64,000 bases of DNA from Adineta vaga (lineage: Eukaryota > Rotifera). Below, in pieces: positions 12,939 through 24,763 of the stretch (the first letter of the stretch is position 1; each line of letters begins with the position of its first letter). Location of the stretch: the NCBI GenBank assembly GCA_021613535.1, contig CP075494.1, positions 1-64,000 of the forward strand, in the 5' to 3' direction. The notes under the pieces are model-generated. The model saw only the letters and a program-made list of their open reading frames with translations, was not told where the DNA came from and searched no databases. The translations under genes and the position numbers were made by a program.

Positions 12939-13967
12939 TCAGCTATAAACGATAGTGTGAAGAATTGTGTCGTTTATTCTTAATATTTCCGTCACTGATC
13001 CATTATGAACTTCGCGTTGCACAAACGGATAAATATCAGCGAGATCAATACATTTTTGTGTTGTTACATCGGCAAATGTTTCATTTCGATGATCCCAATA
13101 GTTACTTACACAGTTTATTTCTATATCAAATGGTAAAAGATATAGCGGTTGATTCGGTGCTGGTAACCATAATTGACCAAATGGTCGCATAATCAATGGA
13201 AATATATATTGAAGTTCAACTAGTAATTGGTCTGGTCTATCATATAACCATATATGACTTCTGTTTGTTGCATAAAAAAAGATGTCAACAAACGGAAATG
13301 CCCAAGGAAATTTACTAACAGATGAGTTGTGTTTAAAATAAACTCTACAAAACTCACTTATTGGTTTTTTACTGTATACATAATAATGATAAGCAACAGA
13401 CGTATTATTCAAAGCATTGAGACCATCAAGTAAACGTAATCGATCTGTAATTAATATCATTATATCAGCATCATCATCCCATGGAATTAAATCATGATGA
13501 CGCCAAGAGCCTAACAATGTTCCACTATGCATCATATATGTTAAATTATATAGTCGACACATTCGATCAATAACTGTTAGAAGACGTATAATTTGTAAAT
13601 GTTGGCATGGAGTTATTTGTCGACGAAGAAGAACCGATGATCTCCATCGAGAATAATGATATGGTATGGAATGAGATTCATTTGAGTTTATTAATGGAGC
13701 GAAAAATTTTGGCTTCCTAAATATATTATGCTTATCATCAAGATGAAATGTTGATTCAATACATTCTATAGAGATATCATCGATTTTAATGGGTTTTCTC
13801 CTATTATGTGGCGACGTGTTGTCTAGTAGTGTATTTGTCAACGAGAATGACGAGTCCTCACACGAGAAACAAGAAATATGTTGTCCAAATCTCATTATGA
13901 TGAAAAATAAAGCAAATCCAATACTGAGCCATAGATATCGACTATTCTTTCCAAATAGATCACACAT
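12939..13967 (-). CDS. LicD/fukutin-related (FKRP-like) transferase
   Basis: Single-exon 342-residue protein with a short cytoplasmic tail, one membrane anchor at about residues 11-27 and a lumenal catalytic region. This is the layout of Golgi type II LicD-superfamily enzymes such as FKRP, which moves ribitol phosphate onto glycans. The diagnostic block lies near residues 145-165: MMHSGTLLGSWRHHDLIPWD followed by DDADIMI, giving the DDD metal-binding triad. A second conserved stretch reads FPFVDIFFY. Several N-glycosylation sequons are present. The length is shorter than human FKRP, with a reduced stem. The donor and acceptor cannot be inferred from sequence alone; LicD relatives are nucleotidyl or phospho-sugar transferases. 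Confidence 0.85.
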   Translation of the reverse strand: MCDLFGKNSRYLWLSIGFALFFIIMRFGQHISCFSCEDSSFSLTNTLLDNTSPHNRRKPIKIDDISIECIESTFHLDDKHNIFRKPKFFAPLINSNESHSIPYHYSRWRSSVLLRRQITPCQHLQIIRLLTVIDRMCRLYNLTYMMHSGTLLGSWRHHDLIPWDDDADIMILITDRLRLLDGLNALNNTSVAYHYYVYSKKPISEFCRVYFKHNSSVSKFPWAFPFVDIFFYATNRSHIWLYDRPDQLLVELQYIFPLIMRPFGQLWLPAPNQPLYLLPFDIEINCVSNYWDHRNETFADVTTQKCIDLADIYPFVQREVHNGSVTEILRINDTILHTIVYS

Positions 13968-14258
13968 TAGTTTTCTGAAACAGAAGTTTGTTCTGAGTTG
14001 GCTATCAAATAAACAGAACTCTCATCAATTTCATGAGGGTTTGGAACGCCATAAGAAACATCGATGGGAAAATATTTTTTGAAAATCCACATGATCTACA
14101 ACGAAATCTGTAAGAATAAAAGTTTCATTAATACACATCTCCTTTTTGAACGCATATCCAAGTGTCTCCAACCGATCTTTTACTGTAAGTAGACCTCTAA
14201 ACAGTGAACACTTTCTTTTCGTCGATTCAACAAAAAATATTCTATATTGTCGAAGCAT
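13968..14258 (-). pseudogene. Unidentified broken coding fragment
   Basis: The minus strand reads a plausible protein stretch (LTVKDRLETLGYAF, then ETFILTDFVVDHVDFQKIF). It continues only after a one-base frame change as FPIDVSYGVPNPHEIDES and ends at a TAA that overlaps the ATG of the LicD-like gene. Composition and smooth continuation across one frameshift suggest a decayed exon. I do not recognise the family. A weak likeness to galactosyltransferase starts (YRIFFVE) is not enough to call. Confidence 0.3.
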
Positions 14259-14619
14259 GCACTATCATATTAAGCATCTGTAAAAAACGAAATGAAAGAA
14301 CAAAAGAACAGAGCATAGATTGGAAAGCGTTCATGCAAAAACTCTTGAATGATTTATTCATCAGAAAAAAATACATTGCATATACGATATAAAAGAAACA
14401 TGAATAGTCTAGAATGAGTTGAATGATTGGATATAAAAAAGCAGAATAATTGCTTATCCGCATTTGTGAGAATGACAACAAGACAAATATTAGGTGTAGG
14501 AAATGGAAAAAAATTCTCACAGTAAAGTAGCTAATGAGTATATAGTCTCAGTTGAATGTAAATCCAGCATTGGTAAGCACAAGTATGATCACACCGAAAC
14601 TTACGAACATGCTGACAAT

Positions 14620-14712
14620 CAGTGATGGGATTCGGTTTCATTTTTGTCGAACCGAACCGAATCGAACCGAAAAAGTTTTAAATTAAACCGAACCGAACCG
14701 ATCCCATCACTG
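14620..14712. mobile_element. Short palindromic MITE (CAGTGATGGGA ends)
   Basis: The 93-bp unit begins CAGTGATGGGATTCGGTT and ends AACCGATCCCATCACTG, near-perfect inverted ends. The interior is made of AACCG-type pentamers. The CAGTGATG terminus resembles hAT-family ends, but no 8-bp target duplication is visible in the flanks. Confidence 0.6.
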
Positions 14713-16586
14713 TTGTGCACTATATAGTGTTTCTATTGGACGTGAAGAACCAAAAATAACGAAATTATGCGATACAGAAAAGCACCCTAATAAATAAAGC
14801 GGAACAAGGCCTACGATAACTTCGTATACCGAGTTGATACAACTGATCCTTAGTCCACTGATATCCTACTCATCATATATCCCAAGGCACGCTGAAAAGA
14901 GAGAAGAAGGAAAAGAAATAGAGGTGTATGTCGTCAAAAGATTCTTGCTGAAGCAGCCGACTAGTAGCCGATGTTTACTATAACTGACGAGTTATACCTC
15001 TAAAAAGAAAAACGATCAAAGAATGAAGAAGAAAGGCGAAAATGATTAATTCTAAACATGTAGAGAGATAATATAACAACTAATTAGTAATACAATTGTG
15101 TCATGTGAACAAGAAAGGATGATGTTCGCGACATAAACAGCGTCGGAGGATGAAAAGCAAAAAATGGTGTCATGGATCAGTCGCAAAACAAGTATCTATG
15201 AGAGATAGATGGTTTTATAAATGAAAAGAAAAGCAATTATTACAAGATAGTTTTTTATTCTACGGTTTCTTCTCAAGGGTTTACTATTAAACCATTTTCC
15301 GAAGGGTCTATGAAGTAAAAACACCCTTTAAGGGTATATTACTGCTGATATAATCTAAACCGTTTATGAAAGTGCAACGTATAAAACACCTATTCTAGGG
15401 TTGATGAAGGAAAAGGGTATATGAAAGAGTTTATTTTACTAAAAGGGTATATGAACGGGTTTACGAAGTCAATAAACTCTTCCGAAGGATTTATTATTCT
15501 ACACTCACTTTTTACAGTGATAGACCACGTTTCATTGTACATACCAGAAATGGGACAAAATCCACCAATACACGCTCTAACTCCGCGCAGATCCGTCGAT
15601 TTGTTTGAAGAGCTCATACTCACTCGAACTGCAGCTTCATCTGCATCTAGGTTACCCTTTATATCACTTTGACTCTGTCTCTATCTCGGAAATCCCTTTC
15701 CAATTATATCTATGTACACCTCCACTCAAACTTCATTCTTATTCTGAAAATTCAATCTCAACTTTGGAGTTAAAGTTTAGGTAATTCACATACTGACAGA
15801 CTCAAGTCTTTTATTTTGGTCTTTCACACAGCAATGATAAGAAAGGATTTCTATTATGTCCTTAAAGAATGATATTTCATGAGCACTGACTTTTTAAGAA
15901 ACTATTTTATTACTCAATTGTTAGGGGCACGATTTTACATCCTTCATCTTGATGCTTTTTGCTCTTCATGTTGTTTCTATTCTCTTTCAATCGCTTCGTA
16001 ACTATGATGTGACCTATCTGTGAGCTACGCAAATACCGATACAAATTGTACTGCGTTTTGGCATTCATATTTCACAATAAAATACAACAAGCAAACATTA
16101 TTTCTCCAATACTACGATGTGGATTACAACTAAAAGATTTAGTTGTCATGTACTGCTCAATTTCAGGTATAAAACCTAGAATCGGTTAGCTTGTATTCTT
16201 TCAAATTGAACATGTTGTGGGTTGCAGATTATGATAATATATAGATATTGAAAAGTTCTTAGTGGGCGATACTGTTCTTCTATTTGACTTCAGAAAACAA
16301 CTTTGGCCCACAGATATTCTAAATTTGAAGAAAATGAGAATATTAGTAGTATGTCAAGTATGTATTTCAATATACATGCATAGAATGGAATGATAAAATG
16401 AAAATGCAAGTTAATATGTTCTAGACTTTTCAGATCCAAAGCATGACAGAGTACGCGACAGTGCAAGATTATTAATTGAAGAAATTTCTGTCGAATACAT
16501 GGAAATACAAGAATACACATATTGATAACTTAGGATTATCAGACTTCAGCACATGTAACTATGTAAGAGCATATGCGGTATATGTA
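14713..16586. other. Intergenic with degenerate AAGGGTATATGAA repeats
   Basis: No gene seen. Between about 15275 and 15495 a motif close to AAGGGTWTATGAA recurs several times in both orientations, for example at 15415, 15450 and inverted near 15330. The rest is AT-rich unique sequence. Confidence 0.45.
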
Positions 16587-17792
16587 CAGGCTTGCCAAAC
16601 GAAAATTTTAGAAATCAGGGATTTTTGAAAAAAAATCAGGAGTTTATCAGGAGAATTTTTCTTAGAAATCAGGAGAAAAACCAGGAGATTTTCTTTAGAT
16701 GTTCAAGAACGTTTATATAATTTTTACTGTACAAGTTACACTCATCTAAAAACTTGCTCAAATGTTTCTGGTAGAATCTATGTTCTTCACTGTTACTGAA
16801 CTTTTTATTCACCCAGTTTGCAAAAAATTGACCTTATATTCGAGCTCCACGACTTCAACTATTCGTCGGTGAATCCTTACCAAAAATTATTATTTTTTCG
16901 TAGAAGCAAAGATGTTTTTTTATCCAAAACAATACGATCTATTCTTTTCAAACTATTGTCAAATCCAGATTTCCTATCTTCTATTATCCTCTAGTCAAGT
17001 ATTAGCTTAAATAGTCTCTTTTGTTTTTATTTATCTTCCGATCAATCAGTGAAATGCGACCACTAAACAAGTAAATAATTTATTCTTGCAAAAATCCTTT
17101 TCTATGAGAATCAGAATAATATTTAACTTTTGCCTTTTGCCTTAGTGTTTGTCTATACCTTTACAGACGTGTCGCTCTTCTATTACAAAGTAACTAAAAG
17201 AATTCCATATAACTAAAGGAAACTGAAAGAAATGCTCATTTCACAAAATTTACTTCTATGTTTATTCTATGAATAATTATTAGCAAATGAATATTAACTT
17301 CTCGATTAATATAGAACAAAAAATAAAGCAGAAAGTATGTAATTAAGTAATTACTATTAAATTGGTGGCTTTTTTCAATGAGACTATATTTCTCTGAGTA
17401 TATTCGATTTAGTGAACACATAAACATAAAACTGTAGATGTCAAATGGGTGTTCATATAGTTTGGAATTCTACTTCAGCTGAAACATGTGTCATCTTGTT
17501 TCTGATTGTTGTCAAAAAAAAACATCATGTATCTAAAAACTAATTTAGAAAAAGCGTTCGACACAGAAATAGTTAATAAAATCTATTGAATTCTGCTTAT
17601 TTTCTCGTTTTCTCCACCAAATTTGTATAAACGAGAAGGTGTCTGTCAATTTCGACAAAGGGAAAGCAAAAATCAGGAGAAATCAGGAGAAAATGATGAA
17701 AATCAGCTCCTAATTTCAGGAGATTTTCAATCAGGAGAAAAGGTAAAAAACCAGGAGACTCCTGATCACATCAGGAGGTTTGGCAGCCCTGT
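16587..17792. mobile_element. Non-autonomous hAT element with 8-bp target duplication
   Basis: A 1206-bp element. The left end CAGGCTTGCCAAAC and right end GTTTGGCAGCCCTG are inverted copies. The flanks carry a perfect 8-bp duplication TATATGTA (16579-16586 and 17793-17800), the size made by hAT transposases. Subterminal regions at both ends contain many copies of AATCAGGAGA, some as CAGGAGATTTT, probable transposase-binding repeats. No transposase domain is encoded, so mobilisation would need a partner. Confidence 0.88.
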
Positions 17793-17800
17793 ATATGTAG

Positions 17801-18734
17801 TATCTGGAAAACTGCATTACAATTTGTATGTTTATTTGTACATCTCTGATCCAGAACTAATAATACTCGTACTAAAGAATATCTGTGGGTATGCCTTTCT
17901 TGTTTTACGGTTCAAATATGCTTCTGTTATTGGTAAAACTTCATTCTATTTGCTTAGGTCGTACAAGGCAGAATAAAGATTCTCTTGGTAAAACACCTTT
18001 CGGGCCACTCTGTGTAAGAAAAAAGTTTTTAAAATTTGCTACCACACGTATAAAACTGAAGGGAGTTTCTTAATGTATGTTTTGCGTCGTTTACTTTACT
18101 GAGATCTTCTATTATTGATGCTTGGGGTCTTAATATGTGGCAGCGATTTAATATGTTCAAGGCTTTAGAGGAAAAAGATCTTCGACAGAGAATTTCTTTG
18201 GATGTCGGAATACATAAATTTGATCATTGTTCAGATTAACACTGTGTTCAACGTCAACTCTTCTTGATTATGATTTGTTTATTTTTCTAATTTTTCCTCT
18301 TTCGTTCTTCGTATTGCACTTTATGTTGCGGTGAATTTTTCTCTGTTCTATCATTTCCATAGGAAGATGATGGCATTGTTCTTCCTTGCAGAAAGGATTC
18401 AGCACATGGTGCTTTGTTTCCTCTTCCTTATAACCAACTTTGAGCATTTCGTTGTGTGTATTCAAAATCAATTTCACGTTCAGAATAATCTTCAGATTCT
18501 TGTTGATTCTTGTTCATTTCGCTTTCAGTTCTTTTCTAACATGATTCTACATTGTCATTGTTTGAATTCATATACCTTCTGTTCCGATCAAAATATTTTT
18601 GAATAATTCCACTATCAAACATTCAATCTTTGGCTTTCTGGCTTACATGAACATAATGGTTGTAATTATTCATGAATGTTTACATATACGATAAATAAAT
18701 TTATCAAGGAATACACGCTTTGCACACAGTATAC
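17801..18734. other. Intergenic, no gene seen
   Basis: AT-rich sequence between two transposons. Open frames at 17885-18073 and antisense pairs at 18268-18606 lack any family signal. Confidence 0.4.
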
Positions 18735-19101
18735 ACTCTAAAAAAAATTTCAGTCTACCGAACCTTTTTAAGTTCTGCAGCAGCTACGGAACCTAAAATG
18801 GTTCTTCCCCTGGATACAATCGCGGAACCTTAGCTACGAAACCTTTTTAAGATCGGTGGGACTAAAAAAGGTTTGATGAGGAAAATACGAAACCATCTAC
18901 GTTTAAGGGGGATCGGTAATGGTTTCATACGAAACCTAGCTGGTTTTGTACATTCCTTATCAAACCTTTTTTAGTCCCACCGATCTTAAAAAAGTTACTT
19001 AGCTAAGGTTCCGCGATTGCATCCAGGGGAAGAACCATTTTCGGTTCCGTAGCTGCTGCAGAACTTAAAAAGATTCGGTACACTGAAATTTTTTTTGGAG
19101 T
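18735..19101. mobile_element. Fold-back MITE, ACTCTA-ended family, copy 1
   Basis: A 367-bp near-complete palindrome. The left end ACTCTAAAAAAAATTTCAGT pairs with the right end CACTGAAATTTTTTTTGGAGT. The arms pair over about 170 nt through shared blocks such as GATCGGTGGGACTAAAAAAG and its complement, around a short centre with GGAAACC-type words. It is the same family as the 24221-24763 element by its ACTCTA ends and AGAACCATT/GGTTCT words. No transposase and no clear target duplication. Confidence 0.8.
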
Positions 19102-19772
19102 CTACCGGTCAACGGATGAAGAGGAACCATATGTCTACCTTTAACGTGTAAAAAAGATAAATGGCATTGAGATCTATCTCAATATTAAGTTTCAAAGCAA
19201 AACTTGAAAATGTATTTTTCCGATTTCTATCTGAGAATCACAACATTCAGTTATCTACTTTGATTAAATATTAAAACTGCTAATCGAATCTTCCGATAGA
19301 ACAATGAAGATTTCAGAAAATTATATGAAATAAATCATTCATACAATTTAATCGAAAATAGATGATATACCTCATTCCATCTACCCCAGGTATACTTCAT
19401 TGACTTGATCTCCAGATTCTCTTCGACAACATATTGATGACGTTTTCGTCAACGCAATCATTACGGATGCAATGGTAGAAATAGCTATTGGATATTGATG
19501 ACAAGAATAATATCATTCCACTTATCGTCTATTAAAGACTCGTGACAAACATATATAATTTTGCTTTCACCAAAATTACATCCTGTTAGGTGTACTGTAA
19601 AAGTATCCGTATGATCGATCTAGTCAATCATAAGTAATGCGAAAAAATCTGATCAAGCAATCACGAGTTCTTCGAAAAACTTACCTACCTTCCGCTTTAT
19701 AAATAATTCCATCCACGACTTATCTTTAAGTTCACTGAAATTATTTCACTGTGCCACACGTGATGGCCAACC
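19102..19772. other. Intergenic, no gene seen
   Basis: AT-rich DNA between the MITE and the minisatellite; nothing recognisable on either strand. Confidence 0.4.
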
Positions 19773-21758
19773 CACTTCCCTGTTAGTAGCAAGCGATCCC
19801 AGGGTGTGCCGATCCTGAACACCACACTTCCCTGTTAGTAGCAAGTGATCCCAGGGTGTGCCGATCCTGAACACCACACTTCCCTGTTAGTAGCAAGCGA
19901 TCCCAGGGTGTCCCGATCCTGAACACCACACTTCCCTATTAGTAGCAAGCGATCCCAGGGTGTGCCGATCCTGAACACCACACTTCCCTGTTAGTAGCAA
20001 GCGATCCCAGGGTGTGCCGATCCTGAACACCACACTTCCCTGTTAGTAGCTAGCGATCCCAGGGTGTCCCGATCCTGAACACCACACTTCCCTATTAGTA
20101 GCAAGCGATCCCAGGGTGTCCCGATCCTGAACACCACACTTCCCTGTTAGTAGCAAGCGATCCCAGGGTGTGCCGATCCTGAACACCACACTTCCCTATT
20201 AGTAGCAAGCGATCCCAGGGTGTCCCGATCCTGAACACCACACTTCCCTGTTAGTAGCAAGCGATCCCAGGGTGTCCCGATCCTGAACACCACACTTCCC
20301 TGTTAGTAGCAAGCGATCCCAGGGTGTCCCGATCCTGAACACCACACTTCCCTGTTAGTAGCAAGCGATCCCAGGGTGTGCCGATCCTGAACACCACACT
20401 TCCCTGTTAGTAGCAAGCGATCCCAGGGTGTCCCGATCCTGAACACCACACTTCCCTATTAGTAGCAAGCGATCCCAGGGTGTGCCGATCCTGAACACCA
20501 CACTTCCCTGTTAGTAGCAAGCGATCCCAGGGTGTGCCGATCCTGAACACCACACTTCCCTGTTAGTAGCAAGCGATCCCAGGGTGTCCCGATCCTGAAC
20601 ACCACACTTCCCTGTTAGTAGCAAGCGATCCCAGGGTGTCCCGATCCTGAACACCACACTTCCCTGTTAGTAGCAAGCGATCCCAGGGTGTCCCGATCCT
20701 GAACACCACACTTCCCTGTTAGTAGCAAGCGATCCCAGGGTGTGCCGATCCTGAACACCACACTTCCCTGTTAGTAGCAAGCGATCCCAGGGTGTCCCGA
20801 TCCTGAACACCACACTTCCCTGTTAGTAGCAAGCGATCCCAGGGTGTCCCGATCCTGAACACCACACTTCCCTGTTAGTAGCAAGCGATCCCAGGGTGTC
20901 CCGATCCTGAACACCACAGTAGCAAGCGATCCCAGGGTGTCCCGATCCTGAACACCACACTTCCCTGTTAGTAGCTAGCGATCCCAGGGTGTCCCGATCC
21001 TGAACACCACACTTCCCTGTTAGTAGCAAGCGATCCCAGGGTGTGCCGATCCTGAACACCACACTTCCCTGTTAGTAGCTAGCGATCCCAGGGTGTCCCG
21101 ATCCTGAACACCACACTTCCCTGTTAGTAGCAAGCGATCCCAGGGTGTGCCGATCCTGAACACCACACTTCCCTGTTAGTAGCAAGCGATCCCAGGGTGT
21201 CCCGATCCTGAACACCACACTTCCCTGTTAGTAGCTAGCGATCCCAGGGTGTCCCGATCCTGAACACCACACTTCCCTGTTAGTAGCAAGCGATCCCAGG
21301 GTGTCCCGATCCTGAACACCAACTTCCCTGTTAGTAGCAAGCGATCCCAGGGTGTCCCGATCCTGAACACCACACTTCCCTGTTAGTAGCTAGCGATCCC
21401 AGTGTGTCCCGATCCTGAACACCACACTTCCCTGTTAGTAGCAAGCGATCCCAGGGTGTCCCGATCCTGAACACCACACTTCCCTATTAGTAGCAAGCGA
21501 TCCCAGGGTGTCCCGATCCTGAACACCACACTTCCCTGTTAGTAGCAAGCGATCCCAGGGTGTCCCGATCCTGAACACCACACTTCCCTGTTAGTAGCAA
21601 GCGATCCCAGGGATGTCCCGATCCTGAACACCACACTTCCCTATTAGTAGCAAGCGATCCCAGGGTGTGCCGATCCTGAACACCACACTTCCCTGTTAGT
21701 AGCTAGCGATCCCAGGTGTCCCGATCCTGAACACCACACTTCCCTGTTAGTAGCTAGC
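19773..21758. repeat. Minisatellite, 52-bp unit, about 38 copies
   Basis: A tandem array whose unit runs CACTTCCCTGTTAGTAGCAA then GCGATCCCAGGGTGTSCCGA then TCCTGAACACCA. Units are nearly identical and differ mainly at three positions: CTGTT/CTATT, AGCAAGC/AGCTAGC and TGTGCCG/TGTCCCG. One unit near 20917 lacks 10 bp, one near 21320 lacks CA, and another near 21610 gains a base. It is much more GC-rich than its surroundings. The minus-strand open frames inside it arise because 52 is not divisible by 3 and they end at the same TAA; they are not genes. Homogeneity implies recent expansion or gene conversion. Confidence 0.95.
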
Positions 21759-24220
21759 ATCTGAGAGTGGTACTCGTATCGCTATCGATTGCTGTCTTAT
21801 GATGTTACAGAGTGGCCGTTAGTCACTGTACCGTAGTTTTTTTTCAGTTTCGTAATTATCGAATGCGGAAATAATATATGTGAGGAAAGGGAGCTGATAG
21901 GACAACAATTATTAAGAAAATTTGTGTTTCGACTGAGCTGAGGATTGAATTCAGATAAAGTGCGTACGGTGTGTCAAATAATATTTGTTGGCTTTTTTCT
22001 TTGATAGTAAAATGGATGGGCATGTGATTGATTGTTTTCATCTTATAACTCGCTGTAGGACGAACACGGCGGACGGGATTTCTTAGAAACATGGTGATGC
22101 ATTCATTTTTCTAGTATATTGGCCACTATTTACGTTCGAAATAATCATAAATCTGAGGCTCGCACAGTTTGTATTGACGATTGTGTATTGATACTAAAGG
22201 TAGAAAACATACATGGAAACTGCCGTTTATTTTAATGGTCTTAGTTCAAACAGAATCGAGTGTTTCTGCTTTTTGAAGTACATCTTTTAAAAGTAAATGT
22301 CAGCTAAAAAACTGTAAAACCACGGACAATACTTGTCTAACTGTACCTTAGATCGAACCTGGAACTGAATTGGTAGACCGATACCCAGCTAGGCGATTTG
22401 GTCTTGTCGAACCTTTCAGGCTGGTGTAGACAGATTTGATCGGCCTTATTGTCAAAATTTTGGGAATAGACTCTAAAATGATGCATTTTGCTCGTTTTTA
22501 TTGATTTTCACCACGTTAAACTAAAATATCAAAAACGATTTCTTGTTTTCGTACATGTTATATCAACTGCTGGTCTCTTGCAATTATGGAAATCTGCAAC
22601 AAACAAATATTAAAAGGACTAGATTAAAACCTTTACCAAAAAAACGATATTTTTTGCTGATTTTCACTTTATATTTTTATCGAGCAGAATTTTATAATTA
22701 AACTGACTCGATTTTACCAGTCTGATCAAGCATTTCAACCGTCCGTTCCGATTCGATAGAAAAAGCGAGGCCGGCTGGTCTAGTTTGATCCCGTCCAGTC
22801 TGACTATGGGTGTAACTGTTGTATTCAATTCTATCGTGAGAGAAGATCATATCTTTGATCTAATTCAACTCATTCACAAGTTATAAAGGTTGATTTCATA
22901 TCTAACAGATAATCAATAATGAATGTAAAAATGAAACGGTAAGAAAAGTAGCTAGAGTATATTCTATATTTATCTTTTGTAGTATATGTGTAATAATGCA
23001 TCAAAAAAAGTTCCAGAAAAAATCATATTGATCGATTTTGAAAAACTTATTGTTATGTTCTCGTAATGATATCTTCACTAATGCAAAAGTGGATGTTAGT
23101 CAGTATTATATCATTCTAATTCTAAACTTTGTGAGGGATGCCCTAGACGATTACAAAATATATGCCCTGCCGAAGTTGCACTTTTTGCCAAAGCTGGAAC
23201 TTCGACAGCGGGTGTAACTTCGGCACGCCATATATAAATTTAATAAGAACATCAGGTGAATTTGGATACATAAACATTGATCAGAGTTAGAATAGAAAAT
23301 AAAAGGAAATTGGTCAATAGAGAGTTTGGATATAACTTTTCGAGGTATATCGTTCAAAGCATAATATCAATACTTTATCATTTGTCTGAGATACACATGT
23401 CAAATAAAATATATTCGAGAATATTTACTTGTAATTAAGATATTCAATGAACATATATTTGAATAAATAAATGGAACAAAAATTGCAGCTGCAGAATTTT
23501 GTGTCTTTTAATTCATCTAGTCGGCATAAACGGCTGTTCTTCACATAATGTTTCTTATTATTGACGAGTATAAAGCGTTATTAAATAAAGTCGATGCATT
23601 TAATCCAGCAATTACACGTATCTGTTTATATAATTGAAAAAAAGGAAATATTCGTTGGAGCATGACAGAAAAACGAGCGAAAGGAAGCACATGGTTACCG
23701 ATTTTTTCTCTCCTGTATCAAAATGAATATGGTGAAACGATTGCTTCGTACGTAAAAGGAATAGATTAATCAATGCTTATATTCAATTTTTTGATAGATA
23801 TGAATCTTGAAATTGATCAATTTACGATATTCTTCTGAGGAAAATTTAAATAAATTCATTTTTCTACAGATGTTGAGGAACTATATGTTTAAATGAGAAC
23901 AAATTAGATGATATAAATAATTTATAATGCGATCACATAGGAAGAGTAACTTGAGTCTCGAATCTCGTGGCTTCTGCCTGAAATTTAGTTTTATTCAGTA
24001 AAATTCCACAAGATCCGACGACTTATTTGTCTCTTTTAAAATACTTTTCACATACAGTGGTAATAGAAGTTATTATACAATAATAAAAAAGTGCATGAAA
24101 ACAATTGTTTGATACTTATATGTGCTTCAGAAAAAAAAGACAAAAACAACGGAAAACAATCTTTCTGTATCAGGTCTATCGTATAGTGCAGTATTCGTTT
24201 CTAAGACATCATCAGATGAC
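21759..24220. other. Intergenic, no gene seen
   Basis: AT-rich DNA without a supported gene. A possible tRNA-like promoter remnant lies at about 22335-22405 (minus). An inverted pair around GAAGTTACACCC/TGCCGAAGTTGCA sits at 23171-23228. The remaining short open frames show no domain. Confidence 0.4.
22335..22405 (-). other. tRNA-like relic or SINE head (weak)
   Basis: The minus strand reads CCTAGCTGGGTATCGG, close to a pol III A box, and about 20 nt later CCAGGTTCGATCTAA, close to a B box. The A-B spacing is short for an intact tRNA, and an acceptor stem could not be paired. It is best viewed as a degenerate tRNA or tRNA-derived SINE head. Confidence 0.25.
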
Positions 24221-24763
24221 ACTCTAGAAAAAAGTACTTTACAGTACCCCAAAAAAGGTTCCATAGATGACAAAAAAGCTTCCAAATGATCTAAAATCTC
24301 GAAAGAAACCAACATGAAAAACAATGAAACTTTGAAGATTCCGATTTTGTATCCAGGAGAAGAACCATTGCTCCGAAACCTTTTTAAGTTCTAGATAGAC
24401 AGGAAAAACGTTCGGTAGGATAATACATAACCTTTAGGTTTTCTTCGAATCTGCCAAGGTTTCGTACAGAACCTTAAACGTTCCGCACAAACCCATACAA
24501 GATCACAAGATTCGATACGAAACCTTTGTGGCTTCGGAGAAAACCTAAAGGTTGTGTATTATCCTGTCGATCCTGTTTCTTATATATACGGAACTTAAAA
24601 AGGTTTCGGAGCAATGGTTTTTCCCCCGGGGCACAAAATCGGAACCTTTTAGATTTCATAGTTTTTGATGATGGTTTCTTTCGACATTTTAAATCATTTG
24701 GAAGCTTTTTGCCATTTACAGAACCTTTTTCGGGGTGCTGTAAAGTACCTTTTCTTTTAGAGT
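24221..24763. mobile_element. Fold-back MITE, ACTCTA-ended family, copy 2
   Basis: A 543-bp inverted-repeat element. The left end ACTCTAGAAAAAAGTACTTT pairs with the right end AAAGTACCTTTTCTTTTAGAGT. Arms pair across almost the whole length, including GAAGAACCATTGCTCCGAAA against its complement near 24600-24620. It is related to the 18735-19101 copy but longer. Open frames in it are symmetrical artefacts. Confidence 0.8.

Noticed and set aside
14612-14720. 8-bp target duplication around the CAGTGATG palindrome
   Set aside because: The flanking 8-mers CTGACAAT and TTGTGCAC do not match.
20823-21373. Repetitive open frames encoding VFRIGTPWDRLLLTGK-like repeats
   Set aside because: They are translations of the 52-bp minisatellite; the unit is not a multiple of three and every frame runs into the same stop, so no protein is implied.
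19773-21758. CRISPR-like array
   Set aside because: Units are contiguous without unique spacers; this is a minisatellite in a eukaryotic genome.
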